Source of the DNA: a bacterium
GTDB taxonomy: Bacteria; Actinomycetota; Humimicrobiia; Humimicrobiales; Humimicrobiaceae
Assembly: GCA_030611285.1 (NCBI GenBank)
Contig: JAUWQC010000046.1
Location: 1 to 7,403, forward strand
Direction: 5' to 3'
DNA: 7,403 nucleotides
Positions 1 to 6,053 of the stretch are shown here, piece after piece. A program made the position numbers and the translations under genes. Numbering within the stretch: position 1 is the stretch's first letter; each line of letters opens with the position of its first letter. The notes beneath the pieces were generated by a model. That model searched no databases and had not been told where the DNA came from. It was given only the letters and a program-made list of their open reading frames with translations.

Positions 1-641
1 TGAAAACGATACAGGTACTCCTGGTTCTGGTAATATTATTTTTAAGCATCGCCTGCTCGGAGCCGTCGGAAATCACTGAAATCACAACCTCCAGCGGCGA
101 AATTAATGTTATGGTAGATCCGGTGCAGACTAGTACCAACGCCCCACCATTTACCCTGAAGGCCGGAGGTTACGACTGGACTATTACGCCGCAGGCTGAA
201 TACACTATTCAGGCAGAAGTAAAAAGCGTGAGGACCTACAGAAGTGGCTGGGACAGTATTCTCTCTCCGGTCGATTTTGCTCTCGCCTGGCAGGGATTGA
301 CCAAAGTGGAGACCAGGGACTACATTACCTACTCCCAGAGAAACCGCTGGTATTACTACCGTTATTCATCTCAATCTCCCTATGATAAGTCCTATATAAT
401 AAGACATTCGGCCAACCATCACATTCTCCCGGCTACGGAAAATGTCAAACGGGCCGTTCTGACAGTAAAGAAAGAAGACCGGATACGTTTGCTGGGGTTA
501 CTGGTCAATGTGGATGGAGTAGATGAATCAGGGAGAAAAGTATGGTGGCGTACTTCCCTTAGCCGCAGTGATGAAGGTAACCATTCCTGCGAAGTTTTTT
601 GGGTAACAGAAATGCAGGAGGGGAATAAAATATACCGCTAA
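1..641 (+). CDS. Putative lipoprotein of an uncharacterised conserved family (first base of start codon cut off)
   Basis: The window opens with TG followed by AAA ACG, so the first two bases are almost certainly the end of an ATG just outside the edge; the frame is then open to the TAA at 639-641 (about 213 residues). Residues 2-18 are a short signal peptide (K, then a Val/Leu/Ile-rich core) ending LSIAC, a plausible though not ideal lipobox with Cys19 as the lipidated residue, followed by an acidic Ser/Glu/Thr-rich linker. Starting at the internal ATG at 111 would discard this signal, so I reject it. The mature part has an SPVDFALAW segment (about 89-97), HSANHHILPA (about 136-145) and a C-terminal TSLSRSD...CEVFWV block (about 185-202). 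I recall this pattern from hypothetical proteins of many bacteria, but know no function. Base composition is clearly richer in G+C than the rest of the window. Confidence 0.8.
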   Translation, partial: KTIQVLLVLVILFLSIACSEPSEITEITTSSGEINVMVDPVQTSTNAPPFTLKAGGYDWTITPQAEYTIQAEVKSVRTYRSGWDSILSPVDFALAWQGLTKVETRDYITYSQRNRWYYYRYSSQSPYDKSYIIRHSANHHILPATENVKRAVLTVKKEDRIRLLGLLVNVDGVDESGRKVWWRTSLSRSDEGNHSCEVFWVTEMQEGNKIYR

Positions 642-713
642 TTGGTACTCTCCGAAAATGTCCACAAGTATGTAGGTCATAGTATGTCTTATAATCTAAC
701 CGATTGAAATATT

Positions 714-762
714 GCAACGCAAAGAAATAAAACAACTTATTTTATTGCTATACAAGAGTTGC
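714..762. terminator. Possible weak bidirectional stem-loop between convergent genes
   Basis: Between the lipoprotein and the opposing membrane-protein gene there is a nested inverted repeat: outer arms GCAAC (714-718) and GTTGC (758-762), inner arms AATAAAA (726-732) and TTTTATT (740-746) with a 7-base loop. The position between two convergent genes suits a shared terminator. The stem is AT-rich and the arms are interrupted, so it may be chance. The rest of 642-787 shows no gene. Confidence 0.22.
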
Positions 763-787
763 TTAAAAGTAAAATTTGATTCAATAA

Positions 788-1213
788 TTATTTATAGACC
801 CTTTTTTCTATTATTTTACCGATTATAAGATATCTGAATATCTTTCCTTTAAAGCTTTTAACTGCTGCCACTACAGCGTAGATAGAAAAGATGATCCAGA
901 GTGGAAAATAGAGGTTCATAATACCCATAGAAACCCAGAATAGAGCTCCAGGTGCTGCATCAGGGTTTTCAGTAATTGCGGGTAGTGAAACAAACATAAG
1001 TATCAGCCCAATAAAAATAGATAACATTATAAGCACAAAGAATAACAGCTGGTAAAAAATTGCCTGAATTGCATTAAATCTTACAAATTTTGATTTATCC
1101 TTCTGAGTAATCCATATTACTATAGGAGCAATTACCCCGATATTTGGAATCAGGATCGATAGGTGAGAGAGAAGTGACATAAGTTTTTCTTCGGAAGTTA
1201 TTTCTTCATTCAT
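788..1213 (-). CDS. DUF4870 / Tic20-like small membrane protein
   Basis: A 141-residue inner-membrane protein of unknown function. After a short acidic N-terminus it has three hydrophobic stretches (about residues 12-36, 50-79 and 90-117) separated by short polar loops. The loop FVRFNAIQAIFYQ (43-55) matches the hallmark 'VRFHAxQA' type segment of DUF4870 proteins, and the C-terminal GKIFRYLIIGKI (123-134) matches the family's usual 'G..F.YPIIG' ending; length (about 110-150 residues) also fits. The start is supported by AAAGG seven bases upstream (1221-1225 on the complement). It is a stand-alone gene, convergent with the lipoprotein and divergent from the phosphofructokinase. A perfect inverted repeat lies in its predicted leader. 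Family membership is recognised by pattern; no biochemical role is known to me. Confidence 0.85.
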   Translation of the reverse strand: MNEEITSEEKLMSLLSHLSILIPNIGVIAPIVIWITQKDKSKFVRFNAIQAIFYQLLFFVLIMLSIFIGLILMFVSLPAITENPDAAPGALFWVSMGIMNLYFPLWIIFSIYAVVAAVKSFKGKIFRYLIIGKIIEKRVYK

Positions 1214-1225
1214 TTTTATACCTTT

Positions 1226-1260
1226 GCTTACTATATTTAAAACATTTAAATATAGTAAGC
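1226..1260. repeat. Perfect 16-bp inverted repeat in the leader of the membrane-protein gene
   Basis: GCTTACTATATTTAAA (1226-1241) and its exact reverse complement (1245-1260) flank a 3-base spacer ACA. It sits directly upstream of the ribosome site of the gene ending at 1213 and, if the predicted promoter is right, starts about 8 bases after the transcription start. In RNA it would make a 16-bp hairpin at the 5' end. No T-run follows on either strand, so it is not a typical terminator; mRNA protection, translation control or a protein operator are alternatives. Confidence 0.85.
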
Positions 1261-1274
1261 CTTCTAAAGATTTT

Positions 1275-1303
1275 AGAATACTATCAATTGCTGCTTATTT
1301 CAA
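1275..1303 (-). promoter_or_regulatory. Candidate sigma-70 promoter for the DUF4870 gene
   Basis: On the complement, TTGAAA (1298-1303) and TATTCT (1275-1280) are separated by exactly 17 bases, placing the transcription start near 1268 and giving a leader of about 55 bases that contains the whole 16-bp inverted repeat. A second small palindrome, TTCTAAA-gat-TTTAGAA (1262-1278), overlaps the -10 element and the start site, as an operator might. Prediction by eye in AT-rich DNA. Confidence 0.4.
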
Positions 1304-1317
1304 GAGAATTAATTAAG

Positions 1318-1416
1318 TTAAGTCGGTTCTGTCTTCTTTAAAGAATTTAATTTTAACAGTTTATCCTGAAGCTTTGAAATTTTTCTTTTATAGCGAAGCA
1401 ATTCGACTGTTACCAT
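1318..1416 (-). CDS. Possible 32-residue basic small protein (uncertain)
   Basis: An ATG at 1414-1416 (complement) opens a 32-codon frame ending in TAA at 1318-1320. The peptide is strongly charged, rich in Lys and Leu (core RKISKLQDKLLKLNSLKK), and looks like a short amphipathic or coiled-coil helix. It runs in the same direction as the downstream membrane-protein gene and ends just before that gene's predicted promoter. No convincing Shine-Dalgarno site precedes the ATG, an in-frame TAG lies just upstream, and its 5' end touches the -35 region of the phosphofructokinase promoter on the other strand. It may be a chance frame or the remnant of a gene. Confidence 0.2.
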   Translation of the reverse strand: MVTVELLRYKRKISKLQDKLLKLNSLKKTEPT

Positions 1417-1438
1417 TTTTTTCGGATTTGGCTATAAT
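1410..1438 (+). promoter_or_regulatory. Sigma-70-like promoter of the phosphofructokinase gene
   Basis: A perfect TATAAT (1433-1438) is preceded, after 17 bases, by TTACCA (1410-1415), which matches four of six positions of TTGACA. Transcription would begin near 1445, giving a leader of about 45 bases. The perfect -10 in an otherwise gene-free stretch ahead of a well-supported gene makes this the strongest promoter candidate in the window. Confidence 0.6.
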
Positions 1439-1477
1439 ACTGAATTATGTATTTTGTTAAATTATAATAAAAATCAG

Positions 1478-1485
1478 AAGGGAGG
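1478..1485 (+). promoter_or_regulatory. Strong Shine-Dalgarno site that fixes the GTG start
   Basis: AAGGGAGG at 1478-1485 lies five bases before the GTG at 1491. It supports GTG as the initiation codon of the phosphofructokinase; the encoded N-terminus then aligns with the family start, just ahead of the SGG nucleotide/phosphate loop. Confidence 0.8.
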
Positions 1486-1490
1486 TTAGA

Positions 1491-2777
1491 GTGAAGAGAA
1501 ATGCTCTTATTGCGCAGTCCGGTGGGCCATCTCCAGTAATCAATGCCTCACTTCAAGGAGTGATTGAAAGTTGCGTCTCCTATCCGGAACATATAAAGAA
1601 TATATATGCAAGTTGGCATGGTGTTGAGGGTGTCCTACTAGAAGAATTAATTGATATTTCATTACAACCCAAAGAAGAGATTGAATTTCTCCGTTATACA
1701 CCTGCTGCAGGAGCCATAGGAACCTGTAGATATAAACTGAAAGAAGATCAAAAGGAAGATTTCGAACGCATTATTAGAGTGATGCAAGCTCATGATATTG
1801 GATATTTCTTTTACATTGGTGGGAATGATTCCATGGATATTGCCAGCAAAGTTTCAAAACTGGCTAAGGAAAAAGACCTCGATTTGTTGGTCGTTGGTGT
1901 ACCTAAAACCATAGATAATGATGTAGGTGATGAGGAATTTATACTTATAGACCACACCCCAGGATATGCAAGTGCAGCCAGATACTGGGCATACTTGATT
2001 CAAAATACTGAAGAGGAAAACAGGGGAATGAGTGTTTCAGAACCGGTAACTGTTTTGCAGGCAATGGGTAGAAAAGCAGGTTATATTACGGCTGCTTCCA
2101 GACTTGCAGATCCAGAAAGAAAAATTCCGCTCCAGCTTTATATGGCAGAGTCAAATCATACTCTTGAATCACTTGCTGAAAATGTAAATAGACAGGTTGT
2201 AAAATCCGGACGTTGCATCGTCGTAGTAAATGAGGGTTTTAATGTGGGAAGTGTTGGAGAATCATATGATGGTTTTGACAATATTGAGTATGGTGCAAGC
2301 AAGACTACAGCAGCACAGATAGTTACCAACTATTTGAACAGTGTAGGAATTAAAGCCAGAGGACAGGTAACATGCCAGGTACCTGGCATTATACAACGTG
2401 ATGTATCCATACATGCTTCAAAGGTTGATATTGACGAAGCATATGAAGTTGGGAAAAAAGCTGTAGAAATTGCGATCAACGAAGGGACCGGTTGGATGGC
2501 AACAATTTTAAGAAAGCCAGGGAATTCTTACAAAGCCATCTTTGACAAGGTAGATCTTGAAAAGATTGCAAAATCATTAAGATTCTTTCCTTTAAGTTGG
2601 ATTACAAGTGATGGTATTGATGTGACAAATGATTTTATAAGATATGCTATGCCTCTCATCGGAGAAAGCTGGCCAGAGATTAAGCTGGAAAAGGGATTGC
2701 AGAGATTTACAAAATTTTCAATTAAATTTATTAATAAAAAGTTAAGTAATTATATCCCTATAAGGTTCAGAAATTAG
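1491..2777 (+). CDS. pfp: Pyrophosphate-dependent 6-phosphofructokinase
   Basis: Cytoplasmic enzyme of glycolysis that reversibly phosphorylates fructose 6-phosphate to fructose 1,6-bisphosphate, here most likely with pyrophosphate. The 428 residues cover the full PFK fold: N-terminal SGGPSPVINAS loop (10-20), GGNDS (110-114), PKTIDND with the catalytic Asp (138-144), MGRKAG substrate segment (192-197), VNEGF (246-250) and PGIIQRD (298-304). Two positions speak for PPi rather than ATP: Asp113 in GGNDS, where ATP enzymes have Gly, and Lys139 in PKTIDND, where ATP enzymes have Gly (PGTIDND). The GTG start is fixed by a strong ribosome site. The gene appears monocistronic, convergent with the kinase. 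It could supply the second phosphate for the ketose phosphate made by the neighbouring pathway, but this link is inference. Confidence 0.92.
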   Translation: MKRNALIAQSGGPSPVINASLQGVIESCVSYPEHIKNIYASWHGVEGVLLEELIDISLQPKEEIEFLRYTPAAGAIGTCRYKLKEDQKEDFERIIRVMQAHDIGYFFYIGGNDSMDIASKVSKLAKEKDLDLLVVGVPKTIDNDVGDEEFILIDHTPGYASAARYWAYLIQNTEEENRGMSVSEPVTVLQAMGRKAGYITAASRLADPERKIPLQLYMAESNHTLESLAENVNRQVVKSGRCIVVVNEGFNVGSVGESYDGFDNIEYGASKTTAAQIVTNYLNSVGIKARGQVTCQVPGIIQRDVSIHASKVDIDEAYEVGKKAVEIAINEGTGWMATILRKPGNSYKAIFDKVDLEKIAKSLRFFPLSWITSDGIDVTNDFIRYAMPLIGESWPEIKLEKGLQRFTKFSIKFINKKLSNYIPIRFRN

Positions 2778-2832
2778 TAATCGAGTTTAGAATTTAAATA
2801 TGTTAAAGGAAAAATAAAAAGCCAAAGAATTG

Positions 2833-2955
2833 TTAGAAAAATTTTCCCAAATTTAAATCCTCATTTTTAATCTTGTGAGCTCCAACTTTCGGATCCACGA
2901 TGTATTGATATTTGTCACTTAAGCTATAGAACCAGAGGGATAATTCAGATTGAAC
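2833..2955 (-). pseudogene. Possible headless C-terminal gene remnant
   Basis: In the 185-base gap between the phosphofructokinase and the kinase, the complement carries a 40-codon open frame with no usable start, running from just after an in-frame TAA (2956-2958) to a TAA at 2833-2835. Its translation looks protein-like (segment SDKYQYIVDPKVGAHKIKNE) and the local G+C is higher than in the flanking AT-rich DNA. I do not recognise it. It could be the tail of a decayed gene or a chance frame; a 40-codon open run is not rare in six frames. No convincing terminator hairpin is visible in this gap. Confidence 0.18.
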
Positions 2956-2962
2956 TTAAAAA

Positions 2963-4465
2963 TCAATAAATCTGGCTTATAAGGTTGTAAATTTTTTTAT
3001 ATTTCACAAACCTATCTAAATATTTTTCTCTTATTTTCTCATCAGGGTAAAATTCTTTCTCTACCTTTATAAAACTTGAAATCGCCTGCTCAAGTGTAAA
3101 TTTATCTGTTGCACTACCCGCAAGCATCATTGTGGCAAGACATCCAGACTCAGTTATTTGCATCTTCTTTATAGGCTTCCCTAAAATTGATGACTTAAGT
3201 GCAAGCTCTTTATCTGATTTAGCTCCACCACCTACTGCTCTAAGTTCTGTAATTTTTACTCCTGACTTTTCAGCCAGCTCAACATTGAATGCTATCTCAT
3301 AAATTAGACCTTCTATTATTGCTTTAAAGATATCTTCCTTTTTGGTAGTTAAATTTAAACCCGTAATTGTGCCCTTAGGAATAGGGTCATGATAGGGGGT
3401 TCCTGATGACGAAAAATAGGGAAGTACAAATAGTCCTGAAGGATTAAAATCAAAATTTTTATAAAAATATTTTATAACACCTACATGCTCTTTTTCAGCC
3501 AGCTTCTTTTCCTTATCTGCAAAAATGTCAACAAACCATTTGACCAGGCTTCCTGAAGTCAAATTATATGCAATTGTTACAAACTTATTGGGAACTACAT
3601 GAGCTCTTGTTGAAAAGTCATTTTCATACATTGAATCATTTATTATCAGCTCATTAAGTGTTGCTGTAACACATTCAACAGTACCCATTCCATCAGCAGC
3701 TAACCCTCCTTTAATAGAGCCTACCCCAAGTGCAGCACACTGCTGGTCATGACCTCCTGTAACAACAAGAACATTATTTTTAAATCCTAGATCTTTAGCT
3801 ATATCATCTCTCACAGTACCAACTATAATTCCGGAAGGTGATGGCGCTGAAAATAAATCTTTATCTATATCAAAAGTATTTAAAATTCTATCTGACCAAA
3901 TTTTTTTTCTTATATCAAAAAACAAAGATGTTGATGAAAGTGAATAATTTATTTTTGTATCAGTAATTCCAAGTTTATGCTGGAGCAGATCCTCAGTGAA
4001 TAAAATCTTCTTAGTTCTCCTATAGATTTCAGGTAGATTATTTTTTACCCATAATATTTTATTTAATGCACAAATTGTCTGAGGAGGAAGACCTGTAATA
4101 AAGTAAAGCTCTTTTGCAGGGATTTTTGTAAAAATAATCTCAAGTTCAGCTTCACTTCTTGAGTCAGTTGAATAAATTGTATTGTAGATTATATTTCCTT
4201 CTTCATCGATTGGAGTAAAAGATTCTCCAACGGTTGACACTGAAAGAGCAGTTACCGGGTCTTTCTTAACCATATGATAAGAGTTTATCTCTCTTATTGC
4301 ATCAAAGATTTTATTCCACATAGGAATTGTATCAAATTCTACAAAGTGAGGTTTAGGATAAATCAGCTCATACTTCTGATAGGCACTTGCTAATACCTTA
4401 CTCTCTTCGTTGAATGCAATTGCTTTAACTCCTGTTGTTCCAATATCAATACCTAGAAGGCTCAT
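2963..4465 (-). CDS. FGGY-family carbohydrate (sugar or polyol) kinase
   Basis: ATP-dependent kinase of the FGGY family, which phosphorylates sugars, polyols or related compounds in the cytoplasm. The 500 residues match the usual length (about 490-510). The N-terminal domain opens with the phosphate-binding loop GIDIGTTGVKA (5-15); Asp240 in GGHDQQCAALG (237-247) is the expected catalytic base; GTVE (261-264) and the C-terminal adenosine loop VGGGAKSD (411-418) and ESGCLATMMLAG (439-450) complete the two-domain fold. It resembles the xylulokinase-like branch, but the substrate cannot be read from sequence. The start at 4465 gives exactly the family N-terminus, yet no Shine-Dalgarno site is visible upstream. 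It is transcribed divergently from the polyol-phosphate dehydrogenase, suggesting shared regulation and a joint pathway; 'xylulokinase' would be an over-call. Confidence 0.9.
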   Translation of the reverse strand: MSLLGIDIGTTGVKAIAFNEESKVLASAYQKYELIYPKPHFVEFDTIPMWNKIFDAIREINSYHMVKKDPVTALSVSTVGESFTPIDEEGNIIYNTIYSTDSRSEAELEIIFTKIPAKELYFITGLPPQTICALNKILWVKNNLPEIYRRTKKILFTEDLLQHKLGITDTKINYSLSSTSLFFDIRKKIWSDRILNTFDIDKDLFSAPSPSGIIVGTVRDDIAKDLGFKNNVLVVTGGHDQQCAALGVGSIKGGLAADGMGTVECVTATLNELIINDSMYENDFSTRAHVVPNKFVTIAYNLTSGSLVKWFVDIFADKEKKLAEKEHVGVIKYFYKNFDFNPSGLFVLPYFSSSGTPYHDPIPKGTITGLNLTTKKEDIFKAIIEGLIYEIAFNVELAEKSGVKITELRAVGGGAKSDKELALKSSILGKPIKKMQITESGCLATMMLAGSATDKFTLEQAISSFIKVEKEFYPDEKIREKYLDRFVKYKKIYNLISQIY

Positions 4466-4669
4466 AAATCAGGTTATTTTATAATAAGTAAATTCTTGTA
4501 ATAAATTGAAATATTTAGATAATAACATAAAATTAGGTAAAGTAAAGATGCCGAATTGCTATATCTAAAAAGTATTACAAATTGTATGGTTATATTATTA
4601 ATAATTATTATAATTAAATATATTTTATTTGATAAAGGAAAAGTATTAAGCAAGGAGTATTTTTAGAAA
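4466..4669. promoter_or_regulatory. Divergent control region between kinase and dehydrogenase genes
   Basis: This 204-base, very AT-rich stretch must hold the promoters of both genes. Rightward candidate: TTGAAA (4506-4511), 16 bases, TAAAAT (4528-4533). Leftward, TATAAA or TATTAT on the complement (4478-4486) lies so close to the kinase ATG that its mRNA leader would be only a few bases long. Operator-like elements are TACAA-A-TTGTA (4576-4586), an outlying inverted half TTGTAAT (4496-4502) facing ATTACAA (4574-4580), and ATTATTAATAAT (4594-4605). In DNA this AT-rich several of these may be chance. The dehydrogenase ribosome site AGGAG is at 4653-4657, twelve bases from its ATG, which is longer than usual. 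Confidence 0.45.
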
Positions 4670-5872
4670 ATGAAAAAGCTAGTTTTATTTGGAGCTGGTA
4701 AAATTGGACGGTCATTTGTTGGACAATTGTTTAGTCGATCTGGTTATGAAGTAGTTTTTGTAGATATTTTAGAGCCAGTAATTGAAGCGCTAAATAAAAG
4801 AGGATTTTATAATGTTATTATAAAAGGGGACAAGGAAGAAACAATAAAAGTTACTAATGTACGTGGCGTTTTAGCATCAGATAAAGAAAAGGTAGCAGAA
4901 GAAGTAAGTACTGCTGATGTTGTTGCAACTTCGGTTGGCTATAATGCTTTGCCTCATATTATTCCTTTAATAGCACAAGGATTAATTAAAAGATATAGTA
5001 AAGATAAAAATCTTCTTCTTGATATAATAATAGCAGAGAACATGAGAGATGCAGCGAAATATTTTGAAAAAGAGATAGTTAAAATTGTTGGAAATGATTA
5101 TCCTTTAAAAAAATTGGTTGGGCTTGTAGAAACTAGTATTGGTAAAATGGTGCCAATAATGTCAAAAAAAGACATGGATGAAGATATATTGCAGATTTTT
5201 GCTGAATCATATAATAATCTAATCTTAGATAAAAAAGCTTTTAAAAATCCAATACCCAATGTTAAAGGTCTTTCTCCAAAAGATAACATGAAGACATGGG
5301 TTGACAGAAAGTCATTTATTCATAATCTTGGCCATGCTACTATTTCATATTTGGGATATTTATATAATAAAAAATTTGTTTATTTATACGAGGCATTAGT
5401 TGTAAAAGAATTATATAATCAAACTAAAGAAACAATGATGCAAGCATCAGAGATATTAATGAAAGAATATACTGGCGAGTTTACAAAGAAAGATTTGGAA
5501 GACCATATTGATGATTTATTAAAACGATTTATGAATAAGGCTTTAGGCGATACAATTTATAGAGTAGGAAGAGACCTGTTAAGAAAATTAGGACCAGAGG
5601 ATAGATTGGTTGGAGCCGTAAAAAAGGGGTTGAAGCACAATATAAATGTTGATAAAATTCTTTATGCTTTGGTTTGCGGTTTTTATTTTAGAGCTACTGA
5701 TGAATCAGGTGCTATGTTTGATAGAGATATTGAATTTGTTGAAAAATATTTTAAAAATGGCATAGAGTATGTACTGGTAAATGTATGTGGATTTGATAAG
5801 AATAAGCATAAAGACATAATTGCAAGATGCAAAAAATATTCAGAGGAAATTAAGGTAAAATATAAAATATAA
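4670..5872 (+). CDS. MtlD-like polyol-phosphate dehydrogenase (mannitol-1-phosphate 5-dehydrogenase family)
   Basis: NAD-dependent polyol-phosphate dehydrogenase of the long-chain mannitol dehydrogenase family; the reference reaction is mannitol 1-phosphate to fructose 6-phosphate. The N-terminal Rossmann domain begins with FGAGKIGRSFVG (7-18), the MtlD form of GxGxxG, and Asp32 at the end of the second strand favours NAD over NADP. AEN (122-124) matches the family AENM-type segment. The catalytic block VDRKSFIHNLGHA (211-223) contains Lys214, Asn219 and His222, the expected Lys-Asn-His set of this family. Length 400 is a little above the 380 or so of typical MtlD. It sits divergent to an FGGY kinase and upstream of an aldolase, so it probably oxidises the kinase product to a ketose phosphate. 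The absence of a PTS gene nearby and the extra length leave open a substrate other than mannitol 1-phosphate, so I give no symbol. Confidence 0.87.
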   Translation: MKKLVLFGAGKIGRSFVGQLFSRSGYEVVFVDILEPVIEALNKRGFYNVIIKGDKEETIKVTNVRGVLASDKEKVAEEVSTADVVATSVGYNALPHIIPLIAQGLIKRYSKDKNLLLDIIIAENMRDAAKYFEKEIVKIVGNDYPLKKLVGLVETSIGKMVPIMSKKDMDEDILQIFAESYNNLILDKKAFKNPIPNVKGLSPKDNMKTWVDRKSFIHNLGHATISYLGYLYNKKFVYLYEALVVKELYNQTKETMMQASEILMKEYTGEFTKKDLEDHIDDLLKRFMNKALGDTIYRVGRDLLRKLGPEDRLVGAVKKGLKHNINVDKILYALVCGFYFRATDESGAMFDRDIEFVEKYFKNGIEYVLVNVCGFDKNKHKDIIARCKKYSEEIKVKYKI

Positions 5873-5901
5873 GGAAAGAAATTTCGGTTAAGGTTTTGAA
5901 T

Positions 5902-6015
5902 ATGATGAAAAATAATCAAATTAAAGGTAAGGCTATTTTATGTCCACATATAAAACAGATGGATTTAAAGATGGTAAATTATTGGGATAAAGAAAAAGAA
6001 AATAAATTTTTTTAA
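5902..6015 (+). CDS. Possible 37-residue ORF between dehydrogenase and aldolase genes
   Basis: An ATG at 5902 opens a 37-codon frame ending in TAA at 6013-6015, starting 29 bases after the dehydrogenase stop and in the same direction. A weak AGG (5891-5893) lies eight bases upstream. The peptide is basic with one Cys (segment GKAILCPHIKQMDLKMVNYW) and no signal or membrane stretch. I do not recognise it. It may be a small protein, the stub of a decayed gene within the operon, or a chance frame; its presence would explain why the two operon genes are 181 bases apart. Confidence 0.3.
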   Translation: MMKNNQIKGKAILCPHIKQMDLKMVNYWDKEKENKFF

Positions 6016-6040
6016 AGAGAATTTAAAATAAATAATTTTA

Positions 6041-6046
6041 AGGGAG
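6041..6046 (+). promoter_or_regulatory. Ribosome binding site of the aldolase gene
   Basis: AGGGAG lies seven bases ahead of the ATG at 6054, the best-placed Shine-Dalgarno site in the right half of the window, and supports that start codon. No clear promoter or terminator is seen between this gene and the dehydrogenase, so they are probably co-transcribed. Confidence 0.7.
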
Positions 6047-6053
6047 AAAAGTT

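Noticed and set aside
111..641. Start of the first gene at the internal ATG at 111
   Set aside because: The frame is open to the left edge and encodes a lipoprotein signal peptide ending in LSIAC; the true start is the ATG whose last two bases are positions 1-2.
642..700. Possible insertion-sequence end at the composition break (segment around CCGAAAATGTCCAC)
   Set aside because: It has the look of some IS termini, but I see no matching inverted copy, target duplication or transposase in the window.
1447..1467. Six-codon leader peptide before the phosphofructokinase
   Set aside because: Too short, without a ribosome site and without a run of regulatory codons or an attenuator hairpin.
2778..2962. 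tRNA or small RNA gene in the gap after the phosphofructokinase
   Set aside because: No cloverleaf pairing, T-loop motif or strong hairpin could be found on either strand.
4591..4620. AT-rich palindromes before the dehydrogenase gene as specific operators
   Set aside because: With only A and T in the run, short palindromes are expected by chance; mentioned only inside the control-region entry.
5098..5289. 63-codon open frame on the minus strand
   Set aside because: It lies wholly inside the well-supported dehydrogenase gene on the other strand and shows no motif or ribosome site of its own.
5683..5919. 78-codon open frame on the minus strand
   Set aside because: Mostly antisense to the end of the dehydrogenase gene, with low-complexity Ser/Phe-rich translation; a shadow of the real gene.
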